This document shows, one piece after another, positions 1-8,409 of a DNA stretch of 64,000 nucleotides. Source of the stretch: Zymomonas mobilis (GTDB lineage Bacteria; Pseudomonadota; Alphaproteobacteria; Sphingomonadales; Sphingomonadaceae); the NCBI RefSeq assembly GCF_006715975.1, contig NZ_VFOF01000001.1, forward strand, positions 382,001 through 446,000. Reading direction: 5' to 3'. Numbering within the stretch: position 1 is the first letter of the stretch; each line of letters begins with the position of its first letter. The notes under the pieces were generated by a model. It made no database searches. It was not told where the DNA came from and saw only the letters and a list, made by a program, of their open reading frames with translations. A program made the translations under genes and the position numbers.

Positions 1-106
1 AGTTTTTGTCACCCGTATTCGGAAAAAATTAGGGCAGGATGTTATTACGACTATCCGTGGTTTGGGCTATGCCCTGAATGACCCTGAGGATCGGAATCAC
101 GACTGA
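1..106 (+). CDS. Response regulator, C-terminal end (partial)
   Basis: The reading frame is open from the window edge (codons start at base 2) to TGA at 104-106. It encodes about 34 residues ending in TTIRGLGYALND. That is the recognition-helix and wing end of an OmpR/PhoB winged-helix DNA-binding domain, where the RGxGY motif is diagnostic. The receiver domain lies outside the window. The histidine kinase starts 2 bases after the stop, so the two form a two-component operon. This gene should be the kinase's phosphorylation partner and DNA-binding output. The regulon cannot be read from here. Confidence 0.85.
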   Translation, partial: VFVTRIRKKLGQDVITTIRGLGYALNDPEDRNHD

Positions 107-108
107 TT

Positions 109-1566
109 ATGACTTCCGGTCGTTCCGATAATACTGGCCGGAGTCGTCTTTTTAGTCGTGTTTTTCGCCGGAAACAGGCCGAAGAACAGGAACGTCCCGT
201 CGGAGAAAATGCCGATCAGGAGCCGTTGATCCGTCCGACCGGATCGTTAACCCGTCGTCTGATTGCTATTTCAGCCTTGTGGATATTTATCCTGTTATCG
301 GGCGGCGGCGTGACGTTGGATCGGGTGCTGACCCAAGCGGTTACCGATAATTTTGATAGCCAGCTGGATTATGTTTTGGCGGCGATGATTGCCTCTTCCG
401 AGATTGATCCCGAAGGAGCGGTTCGGCTGAACCGTCCTTTGGGAGATCAGCGGTTTTTAGAAGCGCATAGTGGGCTTTATTTCCAAATCAGCGGTAGCGG
501 ATATGAACGGTTCCCATCGCCATCCCTTTGGGATCGATCGCTGAATGTAAGCACAATGCAGAAAGGGCAGTTGGTGCGAACATATGACAGCGATGAGTTT
601 TCCGATGGCCCTTTACGGGTGATGGAACGCGATGTTCGTTTGCCCGGTTCTTCTGTCCTATGGCGGTTCCAAGTCGCAGAAATTCGCACATCGCTTGATA
701 ATCAAATTAGAAAATTACGGCATACCCTTGTTAAAGCCTTTTTGATTTTGGGTAGTGGATTGATCGTTATCACCGTTTTGCAGGTGACGATCGGTTTATG
801 GCCATTACGGAAATTAAGGCGCGAAATTAGCGCGGTTCGTAATGGTCAGGCTTCGCGTATTCACAATCGGATGCCGAATGAAGTCGCGCCTTTGATTGAA
901 GAATTGAATGCTTTGTTACGCCATAACGAGCGGCAGGCCGAAGAAGCGCGCCGTCATGCTGGTAATTTGGCACATGCGTTGAAAACGCCATTAACGGTGG
1001 TAACCAATGAGGCCAATGCCGATAGTGCTTCTTTGAAAGAAGTCGTTCTGCGGGAAGTGATGACGATGCGGCGGCATGTCGATCATCATCTGGCGCGGGC
1101 GCGGGCTATCGGAAGACGAGGGAATGCCCAAAGCCAAGCCGAGGTTTGGCCAGCTTTATTGGCAGTCGAACGGGCGGTTACCCGACTTTATCCTCATGCA
1201 ACGATTGATTTGACCGGCGTTAAGGATGCTGTCGTTCGAATAGAGCGTCAGGATTTAGATGAAATTTTGGGCAATCTGATTGAAAATGCCGCCAAATATG
1301 GCCAAGGGCGCGTTTTTGTTACCGTTGAAAGGCGTGGAAAGCAGATTGAAATCCTGATTGAAGATGATGGCACAGGTATTCCGGAAAATCTGCGTGGTCA
1401 GCTTTTTAAACGGGGGGCGCGTCTGGATACAGATAAACCCGGAACAGGATTAGGTTTGGCGATCGTTAGAGATGTTGTTGAAATTTATGGCGGTAGTGTC
1501 GCCTTGGAAGAAAGCGAAGATTTAGGGGGCTTGTTTGTCCGATTGGCTTTGCCCGAGGTGAAGTAA
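109..1566 (+). CDS. Two-component sensor histidine kinase (PhoQ/FeuQ-like)
   Basis: A 485-aa inner-membrane kinase. A basic cytoplasmic N-terminus leads to TM1 (about residues 48-68), then a periplasmic sensor loop of about 140 residues, TM2 (about 208-230) and a HAMP linker. The H-box NLAHALKTPLT contains the phospho-acceptor His289. The catalytic ATPase domain has an N-box (NLIENAAKYG), a G1 box (EDDGTGI) and a G2 box (GTGLGLAI). The H-box form is that of the PhoQ/FeuQ branch of alphaproteobacterial kinases. The ATG is 2 bases after the regulator stop, which indicates translational coupling. The signal sensed is unknown; envelope or cation stress is a guess from the family. Confidence 0.9.
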   Translation: MTSGRSDNTGRSRLFSRVFRRKQAEEQERPVGENADQEPLIRPTGSLTRRLIAISALWIFILLSGGGVTLDRVLTQAVTDNFDSQLDYVLAAMIASSEIDPEGAVRLNRPLGDQRFLEAHSGLYFQISGSGYERFPSPSLWDRSLNVSTMQKGQLVRTYDSDEFSDGPLRVMERDVRLPGSSVLWRFQVAEIRTSLDNQIRKLRHTLVKAFLILGSGLIVITVLQVTIGLWPLRKLRREISAVRNGQASRIHNRMPNEVAPLIEELNALLRHNERQAEEARRHAGNLAHALKTPLTVVTNEANADSASLKEVVLREVMTMRRHVDHHLARARAIGRRGNAQSQAEVWPALLAVERAVTRLYPHATIDLTGVKDAVVRIERQDLDEILGNLIENAAKYGQGRVFVTVERRGKQIEILIEDDGTGIPENLRGQLFKRGARLDTDKPGTGLGLAIVRDVVEIYGGSVALEESEDLGGLFVRLALPEVK

Positions 1567-1665
1567 CCGTCTTTTCTGAGCAGTTTCAGATTTCATTGAA
1601 AGACTCTTCTGATATTATCTGGTCGTTTATCAAGCAAAATAGGGTTTTATGAAGGAGAGATAGGG

Positions 1666-2316
1666 CTGTCCGATTTTAAAAATTCGCGACTGGCCTGCCA
1701 AAATGTCAGTTGCGTTCGGGGTGATCGATTGCTTTTTACCCATTTGTCTTTTGAAGTGAAGGCTGGCGAGGCGTTATTGATAACCGGAGCCAATGGTATT
1801 GGGAAAAGTAGTCTTTTGCGTTTGCTGGCTGGTTTTTTGAAACCTTTTTTAGGGCAGATTGAAAGATTGGGGCGGCTGGCTTTTGCCGACGAGGCTTTGG
1901 CGCTTGACCGACATATGTCTTTGCAACAGGCCTTAGCGTATTGGGCGGCTTTAGATGGCTTTTCGGGCGCTGAAAAAGACGCGATGAGGATCATGGCTCT
2001 CGATAAATTAGCAGAATCACCTGTCCGCTTGCTCTCTACTGGGCAACGAAAAAGAGCTGTGTTAGCGCGTTTATTGGCCAGTCGAGCGGCTATCTGGTTA
2101 TTGGATGAACCGGCGAATGGTCTTGATAAAGCTTCGATTATGGCATTGCTACGGATGATCGAAAAGCATCGCGACAAAGGGGGTGTCGTTTTGGCCGTCA
2201 GTCATCAGGGGCTAGATATGGCTGATTATGCTACCTTATCTTTGGAAGATTTTAGATCGAAGAATAATCATCAATCGGTGTTTTTTGATTTTGATGACGA
2301 AAGTGCGGCGTTTTGA
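1666..2316 (+). CDS. ccmA: Haem exporter ATP-binding subunit CcmA
   Basis: This is the ATPase of the CcmAB(CD) ABC complex, which drives release of haem-CcmE during cytochrome c maturation. It has Walker A GANGIGKSS, a signature region LSTGQRKRAVLARLL and Walker B WLLDEPANGLD. The first standard start in frame is TTG at 1729, but that would remove the conserved first strand (LACQNVSCVRGDRLL). The natural start is CTG at 1666, preceded by AAGGAGAG at 1652-1659 with good spacing, giving 216 aa, close to the family length. No ATG, GTG or TTG lies in frame between that ribosome-binding site and 1729. It overlaps ccmB by 4 bases. Confidence 0.85.
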   Translation: MSDFKNSRLACQNVSCVRGDRLLFTHLSFEVKAGEALLITGANGIGKSSLLRLLAGFLKPFLGQIERLGRLAFADEALALDRHMSLQQALAYWAALDGFSGAEKDAMRIMALDKLAESPVRLLSTGQRKRAVLARLLASRAAIWLLDEPANGLDKASIMALLRMIEKHRDKGGVVLAVSHQGLDMADYATLSLEDFRSKNNHQSVFFDFDDESAAF

Positions 2317-2960
2317 TCCGGCTTGTTTTGTTGATCCGGCGAGATTGCTCGGTTTTGATCGGGGCGGCTGTTTTTTTGCCGATACTGTTTTTTCTGTTGG
2401 TGGCAGTTCTATTCCCTTTTGCTGTGGGCAGTGACCGGATGATTTTATCCCGAACCGGAAGCGGGGTGCTATGGGTCGCGGCTTTATTAGCCTCTTTATT
2501 ACCTATTGATCGTTTGGTTACTCCCGATATCGAAAACGGTTTTTTTGATCATTATGCAGCGCGCAATATCAGTGAAGAATGGATCGCAGTTGCCCGTATT
2601 ATTGCCCATTGGTTGAGCTTTGCTGTGCCTTTGATGGTGGCGTTATTACCGGCATCCATGTTGTTGTCTTTAGACTGGTCTGTTTTTTGGAAATCGGAAG
2701 CCGGATTTTTATTGGCAACCCCCGGATTGGCTGCCTTGGGGGTTATGATTGCTGCTTTGACGGCGCGTGTAAAAGCAGGAAGCGCATTAACCGCTTTGCT
2801 CTTGCTGCCTTTGGCTGTGCCGTTGCTTATTTTTGGGTGTGGCGCAGTCGATGGGCATCAACCCGGGGCTTTTTTATTATTGGCAGCCAGTTCACTTTTC
2901 CTATTAGCCGTTGCACCTTTTGTTATCGGGGCTGCGTTACGTGTTGGACAAGAAGGATAA
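2313..2960 (+). CDS. ccmB: Haem exporter membrane subunit CcmB
   Basis: A 215-aa polytopic membrane protein with about six hydrophobic segments, the permease partner of CcmA. The N-terminal half shows the CcmB pattern: a hydrophobic block, then FPFAVGSD, then GVLWVAALLASLLPIDRL and an acidic D.ENG.FD segment. The TTG start at 2313 overlaps the ccmA stop (TTGA), so the two are translationally coupled. ccmC and ccmD, which often follow, are absent: 8 bases downstream lies the end of an opposite-strand accessory gene. The rest of the system must be elsewhere in the genome. Confidence 0.88.
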   Translation: MIRLVLLIRRDCSVLIGAAVFLPILFFLLVAVLFPFAVGSDRMILSRTGSGVLWVAALLASLLPIDRLVTPDIENGFFDHYAARNISEEWIAVARIIAHWLSFAVPLMVALLPASMLLSLDWSVFWKSEAGFLLATPGLAALGVMIAALTARVKAGSALTALLLLPLAVPLLIFGCGAVDGHQPGAFLLLAASSLFLLAVAPFVIGAALRVGQEG

Positions 2961-2967
2961 AAGCTGT

Positions 2968-4413
2968 CTAGCTTATCTTTTTGAGGCAGGCTTTATGATT
3001 GATGAAGTCGAGATAGAGGTCAGCTTTATCGATAATAGACAATCCGATGATTGTGGCTAATCGAGATGTATTATCTTCTATAACTATTTCTTTTTTTTGT
3101 CCGTAATCCATATTATCGATAGATAAATCGCCTTTATTAAAATAAGTTGCAAATTTTAATTCTTTGTTGTTTGGGTCTGGCCTTACTTCGAAAGATTTTT
3201 CTTTTTCTTGTGGCGTAAATTCTGGCTTATAAGTTGTTAAATTATAAACAGTATCATCTTGAGTAAAGTCAACTACGGCTAAACGCGTGTGTCCTTGCCA
3301 TATAATCGGGTATTGGAGCGATTGGAAATCGCCACCGAATGCACTACCAAGGTGAATATCTTGTTGACAGTTACAATTGATATCCTTGCCAAAGGTCATC
3401 TGCTGTTTGTCTATTTTGATTTTTCCCAGTTTTTGAAGAACCATCAGTCCCAGATAGGCGTGGCTGACATTGGTAAAAAGAAAGGGAACGTTTTTTAAAA
3501 CCGCTTTCCCGATTTTGATTTCATCAACAATGCCTAGATCGCCACTAAAAAATTCAGAAGCTCCATTCTTTGCCCGATCGAGATGCCCAACGATATGGAC
3601 ATGGGGAGAATGACGCCACTCTTCTGGTAATTTGCCAATAGCGGCACTGGTTTCCAAAAAGAAAGGCGCATCTTTTTCGTTTAGGGATGCTGTTATATGA
3701 GGGGCGTAGTTAGCACTCCGCCTATCTTCTTCCTCTAAAGCTATGTCAAATTGCAGTGGAATGCTTTGCGCGTAATCTATCCCAGTAACCTTGAAGGGAG
3801 GGATTGAATTCGGGGAGACCGACAATCGACCCATTTCGGCATCGGTAAGAGAGAATTCTTCTAATCCTGCTATTTTTCGGATGGGTGGGTAATAGACGTT
3901 TCTGATAAAGTCGAGGGTTTTGCCCCAAGCCTTGAGATTGCCATCCAAAAAGTAATTACCCACCAATGTTTGTTTGCATATTATCCCTATGCCACTGATG
4001 GGCGGAAGTGGGTCGGGGTCATTGGATTTTTGAAAAAAAGTCTTATCGCATATATCAAGTAATTTATTGGCATTTTGATAGTCACCTTTAACGCGAAATT
4101 TGTTTATTTCAGCATATTTTTGGACAAGGTGACTGTTTCTTAAATCTTTGGCCGCTTTGTCAATAAGCAGGTCGTCTCCATCCACCAATCCTTTTCGCAT
4201 TTCATTACCGCCTGATCGCAATTCGATACCGTTTTTTAAATCTTTAGGCGTTTTTTGCTTAAGAAGCTCAATCAGTTTTGGCGAAATTAAGGGTTTTTCA
4301 GCCTTTAGTTCGGCAAGAAAAAGACTGTTCAAAAGGAAAGGGTAAAGCAGGAGACGATATTTTTTAGATATGACAAACCTTGCAAGTATAGTATTTAAAA
4401 TTTCCAATTCCAC
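2968..4413 (-). CDS. Diverged retropepsin-like (aspartyl protease fold) protein
   Basis: A 481-aa protein with a GTG start and a hydrophobic N-terminal segment (residues about 18-37), so probably exported. It resembles bacterial retropepsin-like proteins. The hydrophobic strand FFLETSAAIGKL sits where FLLDTGA is expected. It is followed by a flap-like region and by AYLGLMVLQKLGKIKIDKQQMTF, which matches the family's closing ILGxxxLxxLxxxIDxxxxxL element. A second similar closing element, TIIGLSIIDKADLYLDF, ends the protein, which suggests two lobes. In the first lobe Glu-Thr-Ser replaces the catalytic Asp-Thr-Gly, so activity is doubtful. It overlaps the broken upstream gene by 19 bases. The family call is by eye only. 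Confidence 0.5.
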   Translation of the reverse strand: MELEILNTILARFVISKKYRLLLYPFLLNSLFLAELKAEKPLISPKLIELLKQKTPKDLKNGIELRSGGNEMRKGLVDGDDLLIDKAAKDLRNSHLVQKYAEINKFRVKGDYQNANKLLDICDKTFFQKSNDPDPLPPISGIGIICKQTLVGNYFLDGNLKAWGKTLDFIRNVYYPPIRKIAGLEEFSLTDAEMGRLSVSPNSIPPFKVTGIDYAQSIPLQFDIALEEEDRRSANYAPHITASLNEKDAPFFLETSAAIGKLPEEWRHSPHVHIVGHLDRAKNGASEFFSGDLGIVDEIKIGKAVLKNVPFLFTNVSHAYLGLMVLQKLGKIKIDKQQMTFGKDINCNCQQDIHLGSAFGGDFQSLQYPIIWQGHTRLAVVDFTQDDTVYNLTTYKPEFTPQEKEKSFEVRPDPNNKELKFATYFNKGDLSIDNMDYGQKKEIVIEDNTSRLATIIGLSIIDKADLYLDFINHKACLKKIS

Positions 4414-5133
4414 TCTACATTTCCTTCACTATCTTGAAGATTTTTAGGATGTATTTTTGAATTGACCTTAAAATTTCCGTAATTCTTTGAATTATATTCG
4501 AATATAGGATTAATAGAATTGTCTTTACCGAATGTCCCGCTACTTTGAAGAGATAATTTGTCTTTTTTGTATGTCGCACCGACATTGATATTGCCTGGGC
4601 TGGTACCCTCCTGAAAAACCTATACTTCGACTACCGAGATCATGTGTAATACTTCCATTTAAAATACGTTTTCCTTGGTCATCTATATTTATTTGTGTCG
4701 GATATTGCTCTTCAGGTGGCGTATAAGTTGGAATCGGATCGAGACGTTGTGATTGATTTGGGACTGACATTGAAGAATACTTTTGGTTCAATGTATTATT
4801 TAACGCTTGATATATCGGGCTATTATTACAAATGTTTTCCATTCTTCTTTGTAAATTTTGCCATTCTTGGATTCGTTGTAGGCTATTTTTTGATGAGAAA
4901 GGTAGCATGTTGTTTGAATTTTTAGGTAAATAACTTTTCATTGCTAGTAATAATGGATTTGAATTACTGGTTATGTTGGTTTTTCCTCCGCTATAAAGCT
5001 CCTTACAAAGGTCGCTTCATAATATTGGGTATTTTGAATTAGCATTATTTATTATTGAGTCGTTATCCAATTTTATAATCCATCCATTAATATTAAAGTG
5101 ATATGGAGTGGTATATCTATTTTTATCCAACAA
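4395..5133 (-). pseudogene. Broken gene upstream of the retropepsin-like protein
   Basis: Read on the minus strand, one frame runs from about 5133 (first codons LLDKNRY) to an in-frame TGA at 5019-5017. It then continues through a 133-codon segment (ATG at 4941). Near 4600, at a GGAGGGTACC stretch, the sensible reading moves by +1: the old frame becomes Cys/Arg/Gln-rich junk and stops at 4540. The shifted frame gives a regular polar sequence (TSPGNINVGATYKKDK, then NPIFEYNSKNYGNF) ending at TAA 4397-4395, inside the start of the next gene. One stop plus one frameshift point to a decaying gene, a sequencing error or recoding. I do not recognise the product. Confidence 0.55.
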
Positions 5134-5199
5134 TTATTATATGAAGTTATATTTTTATTTAAGATATTGGTTTGTGTGATGATGGGTGGCTGATCTGAC

Positions 5200-6951
5200 T
5201 TGCCTTTTTCGTTTTCTATTGAGATAGCCGGTTTTGTGACTTGGATTTTTGCATTTCTGGCCGGATTGGTCGCGGCCTTGGGATTACAGCCTTATAATCT
5301 TTGGGGATGTAGCCTTGTGGCTGTGGCTGGCTGGCTGGCTTTATTGCGGCAGACCAAAAAGACTTGGCAGATTTTTGCGGTTAGCTGGCTTTTTGCCTTT
5401 GGCTTTTTCTGGTTAGGGTTGGACTGGATAGCGACTTCTTTTACCCATCAGGCTGCGATGCCGTCATGGTTGGGTTGGGTCGCGGTGCCTTTGTTATCCT
5501 GTTATTTGGCCTGTTATATTGCTCTTTTTACTTTGCCTATCCGGCTTTTATGTCTTTCTTTCGGGCGGAGGAACGGGGACGGGCTGGGTTTTCAACCTTC
5601 TGAAGTGAATGAAGGGGAGGGGGCGATTTTTACGGGGCGTCTTTCCTCCGTTGATGATAGGGCTTTGGTGGCGCGTGAAAAAAAGGCGGAAAGCCGTTTT
5701 TCTCCTGTCTTTGATAAATCTTTGTCGCAAGTATCGCTTTGGCGTTTGACGCTCGCTTTGGCGGGGTGTCTGGCATGGGGTGAGTGGATTAAATCCTGGG
5801 TTCTGACCGGATTTCCTTGGAGTCCACTGGGCGTTATTTGGCTGAATATGATGCCGATTGCCCATAGCGCCCGATGGATTGGCAGTTATGGTTTGTCAGC
5901 CCTTGTTGTTATTGCCGCCGGTATTGTTCTGTCTTTATATGACATCGCCAAGCTTGGGATGGTGGCGAAGTTGTCGTCTTTTTCTACCTTTGCAAAGCCG
6001 ATTATTCCGGCGGTTATGATGCTTTTGCCTTTTGTCGGATGGTGTCTGGTTGATGGTCACGATACGCATTGGCAAAAATCAGAGCGGAAACCTGCCCATG
6101 TCGTTATTGTTCAACCCAATATCCCGCAGGATGAAAAATACGATCTTCGTTATAAAGCACGTCACGACGCTATTTTTGTAAAGTTGTCAGGGAAGGGCGA
6201 TGCCCATAATCCACGTCTGATTTTATGGCCGGAAGATGCGGTGCAAAGCTATTTAGAAGAAGAGCCTTTGGCGCGGGCGGCTTTGAGTCGATTATTGGGT
6301 GAAAATGATCTGTTGCTGACGGGAGGAGATGCCCTGATTTCAGATAGTTCGGGGCGGATTGCTTCTGTCAGGAATAGCCTGTTTGCTATTGATGCCAAGG
6401 GCGATATTCTAGACCGCTATGACAAAGCTCATCTGGTACCATTTGGCGAATATATGCCGCTTCGGAAATGGGCAGCCTATGTTGGGTTGGGACGGTTGGT
6501 GGCCGGTGATCTGGAATTTACCGAAGGGGCGCAGCCAGAAAGCCTTGATCTGGTGCCTTTTGGTCTGGTCGGGATTCAGATTTGCTATGAAATAGTCTTT
6601 TCTGGTCGAGTGGTTGATCGCGCCCATCGCCCCGATTTTATTTTCAATTTATCCAATGATAGCTGGTTTGGTCGGTCGGGTCCGCCTCAACATTTGGCAC
6701 AGGCGCGATTGCGGGCGATTGAAGAGGGGCTGCCTATCGCACGGGCGACTTCTACCGGTATTTCCGCTATTATTGATGCCGAAGGGTATATTCTTTCTGC
6801 CTTGCCCGAAAATACAGAAGGAAGCCTTTCCGTTTCCATGCCACGGGCGTTGCAGCCGACTTTTTTTGCCCGTTATGGAAATCTGACTAGTGTGCTTTTT
6901 GCCACGGCTCTGTTGCTCATTGCCCTGTTTGGGCGTATTAAGCTACGCTAG
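5200..6951 (+). CDS. lnt: Apolipoprotein N-acyltransferase
   Basis: A 583-aa inner-membrane enzyme that N-acylates the diacylglyceryl-cysteine of lipoproteins, the last maturation step. Hydrophobic helices at the N-terminus and a C-terminal helix flank a nitrilase-fold periplasmic domain. The catalytic triad is visible: Glu345 in ILWPEDA, Lys409 in DKAHLVPFGEY and Cys462 in QICYE. These correspond to E267/K335/C387 of E. coli, displaced by about 75 residues. Much of that is a polar insertion at about residues 123-180, between membrane segments. The start is TTG at 5200. It lies upstream of metK on the same strand. lgt and lspA, the other two steps, are also in this window. Confidence 0.93.
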   Translation: MPFSFSIEIAGFVTWIFAFLAGLVAALGLQPYNLWGCSLVAVAGWLALLRQTKKTWQIFAVSWLFAFGFFWLGLDWIATSFTHQAAMPSWLGWVAVPLLSCYLACYIALFTLPIRLLCLSFGRRNGDGLGFQPSEVNEGEGAIFTGRLSSVDDRALVAREKKAESRFSPVFDKSLSQVSLWRLTLALAGCLAWGEWIKSWVLTGFPWSPLGVIWLNMMPIAHSARWIGSYGLSALVVIAAGIVLSLYDIAKLGMVAKLSSFSTFAKPIIPAVMMLLPFVGWCLVDGHDTHWQKSERKPAHVVIVQPNIPQDEKYDLRYKARHDAIFVKLSGKGDAHNPRLILWPEDAVQSYLEEEPLARAALSRLLGENDLLLTGGDALISDSSGRIASVRNSLFAIDAKGDILDRYDKAHLVPFGEYMPLRKWAAYVGLGRLVAGDLEFTEGAQPESLDLVPFGLVGIQICYEIVFSGRVVDRAHRPDFIFNLSNDSWFGRSGPPQHLAQARLRAIEEGLPIARATSTGISAIIDAEGYILSALPENTEGSLSVSMPRALQPTFFARYGNLTSVLFATALLLIALFGRIKLR

Positions 6952-7031
6952 TCTTGATATAAGGAAAGATTTATATCTTTATATTCTATCTTTCTATAGC
7001 GTGTCACTTTTAGATGGGGATTGGTTTTGGG

Positions 7032-7101
7032 GAAGCTAGTCTGTCGCGAAAGGCAGAAGGTTATTGCCCCTATCTGATCGGGAAACTGTCAGGCCAGCTT
7101 C
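7032..7101 (+). promoter_or_regulatory. Structured metK leader, candidate riboswitch
   Basis: A closed three-way fold can be drawn by eye. P1 is GAAGCT (7032-7037) with AGCTTC (7096-7101). P2 is CTGTC (7041-7045) with GGCAG (7052-7056) around a GCGAAA loop. P3 is CTGAT (7074-7078) with GTCAG (7088-7092). The junctions are 3, 17 and 3 nt, and the long one carries GCCCC, which could pair with the GGGG at 7029-7032 as a pseudoknot or alternative helix. It lies 38 nt before the metK ATG. Many bacteria control metK by SAM-sensing leaders, but I could not match this to SAM-I, SAM-II, SAM/SAH or the SAH classes by eye. Confidence 0.45.
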
Positions 7102-7120
7102 ATTTTTAGGTTTAACAGAT

Positions 7121-7133
7121 AAGGAAAATCCTT
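7121..7133 (+). promoter_or_regulatory. Hairpin occluding the metK ribosome-binding site
   Basis: The only purine-rich ribosome-binding site near the metK ATG (7139) is AAGGA at 7121-7125. It pairs perfectly with TCCTT at 7129-7133 across an AAA loop. Coupled to the leader fold just upstream, this could serve as a translational expression platform. Five base pairs alone are weak. Confidence 0.35.
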
Positions 7134-7138
7134 TTTCT

Positions 7139-8317
7139 ATGCGTAGCAACTACCTGTTTACGTCCGAGAGCGTGTCCGAAGGCCATCCCGATAAGGTTGC
7201 TGACCAGATTTCTGATGCTATCGTTGATTTGTATCTTTCTCGCGATCCAGAAGCTCGCGTTGCCTGTGAAACATTGGTTACCACGCAGCGTATCATTTTA
7301 GGCGGTGAAGTCCGTTCGGCTGTTCCGGTCAGTGAAGAAGAAATTGAAAAGACGGTTCGTGAAACTGTCCGTGAGATCGGTTACGAACAGACTGGTTTTG
7401 ACTGGAGAACCGCTGAATTCGCTAATCATCTGCATGCGCAGTCTGCCGATATCGCCCAAGGTGTCGATGCCGGTGAAGATAAAGATGAAGGCGCTGGCGA
7501 TCAGGGTATCATGTTCGGTTTTGCTACCGATGAAACGCCTGACTATATGCCCGCGACGCTTTATTATGCTCATCGTATTCTGGAACGTCTGGCCGAAGAC
7601 CGTCATCAGAAAAAAGTCGATTTTCTGGAACCCGATGCCAAGAGTCAGGTTACTTTGGTTTATGAAAATGGCGTGCCTGTCAGAGCCGCTGCTTTGGTCT
7701 TGTCGACCCAGCATAGTCCTGCTTTGAGTTCGAAAGAGGGGCAGGCCAAGCTGCGCGATTATGTCAAATCGGTCTATGAAGATGTTCTGCCTAAGGGTTG
7801 GATGCCAGAAGATAAGGCTATCTTTGTTAATCCGACCGGTTTGTTTGAAATCGGCGGTCCTGATGGCGATGCTGGTTTGACGGGTCGTAAGATCATTGTT
7901 GATACCTATGGTGGTGCAGCACCTCATGGTGGTGGCGCATTCTCTGGTAAAGATCCGACCAAGGTCGATCGTTCTGCGGCTTATGTTGCCCGCTATCTTG
8001 CCAAGAATATTGTAGCCGCCGGTTTGGCCAAGAAAGTTACCATCCAGCTTTCTTATGCTATCGGTGTTTCTGAGCCTCTGTCGCTTTATGTTGACACGCA
8101 TGGTACCGGAACGGTGGATGAAGCCAAGATTGAAGAAATCTTGCCGAAGCTCGTCCGTTTGACCCCGAAGGGTATCCGCACCCATTTGCAGTTGAACAAG
8201 CCGATCTACAAGCCTTCTGCTGCTTATGGTCATTTTGGCCGCAAAGCCGATGGCGATTTCTTCCCGTGGGAAAAATTGGATTTGGTTGATAAGCTGAAAG
8301 CGGCTGTCGCTGCTTAA
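7139..8317 (+). CDS. metK: S-adenosylmethionine synthetase
   Basis: MetK makes S-adenosylmethionine from methionine and ATP in the cytoplasm. It has 392 aa, as usual. The N-terminus is [19 protein letters not shown]. The ATP-site motif reads [16 protein letters not shown] and the P-loop-like segment [19 protein letters not shown]; both are complete. The frame is open back to 7064, but those 25 codons overlap the structured leader and do not resemble the family, so the ATG at 7139 is the start. It follows lnt by 187 bases and ends in a strong terminator facing the convergent rpoN. Confidence 0.97.
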   Translation: MRSNYLFTSESVSEGHPDKVADQISDAIVDLYLSRDPEARVACETLVTTQRIILGGEVRSAVPVSEEEIEKTVRETVREIGYEQTGFDWRTAEFANHLHAQSADIAQGVDAGEDKDEGAGDQGIMFGFATDETPDYMPATLYYAHRILERLAEDRHQKKVDFLEPDAKSQVTLVYENGVPVRAAALVLSTQHSPALSSKEGQAKLRDYVKSVYEDVLPKGWMPEDKAIFVNPTGLFEIGGPDGDAGLTGRKIIVDTYGGAAPHGGGAFSGKDPTKVDRSAAYVARYLAKNIVAAGLAKKVTIQLSYAIGVSEPLSLYVDTHGTGTVDEAKIEEILPKLVRLTPKGIRTHLQLNKPIYKPSAAYGHFGRKADGDFFPWEKLDLVDKLKAAVAA

Positions 8318-8350
8318 TAAAGCCTGTCATTAAAGACGTCTTTAGAATGA

Positions 8351-8387
8351 AAGCCTGCTTCCTGAAAAAGGGGGCGGGCTTTTTTCT
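8351..8387 (+). terminator. Rho-independent terminator of metK
   Basis: AAGCCTGCTTCC pairs over 12 positions (some G-U) with GGGGGCGGGCTT around a TGAAAAA loop, followed by a T tract. It lies 33 bases after the metK stop and separates it from the converging rpoN. Confidence 0.85.
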
Positions 8388-8409
8388 TGGGTTCGCGTTT
8401 TTAGGGTTT

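Noticed and set aside
1649-1663. ATG with a ribosome-binding site upstream of ccmA
   Set aside because: It ends after four codons in TAG and is in another frame than ccmA.
7064-7138. 25 extra N-terminal codons for metK
   Set aside because: They run through the structured leader and are unlike any MetK N-terminus; the conserved start is at 7139.
7298-8233. 311-codon frame on the minus strand
   Set aside because: It lies wholly inside metK on the opposite strand, matches no family, and is a codon-bias shadow of a certain gene.
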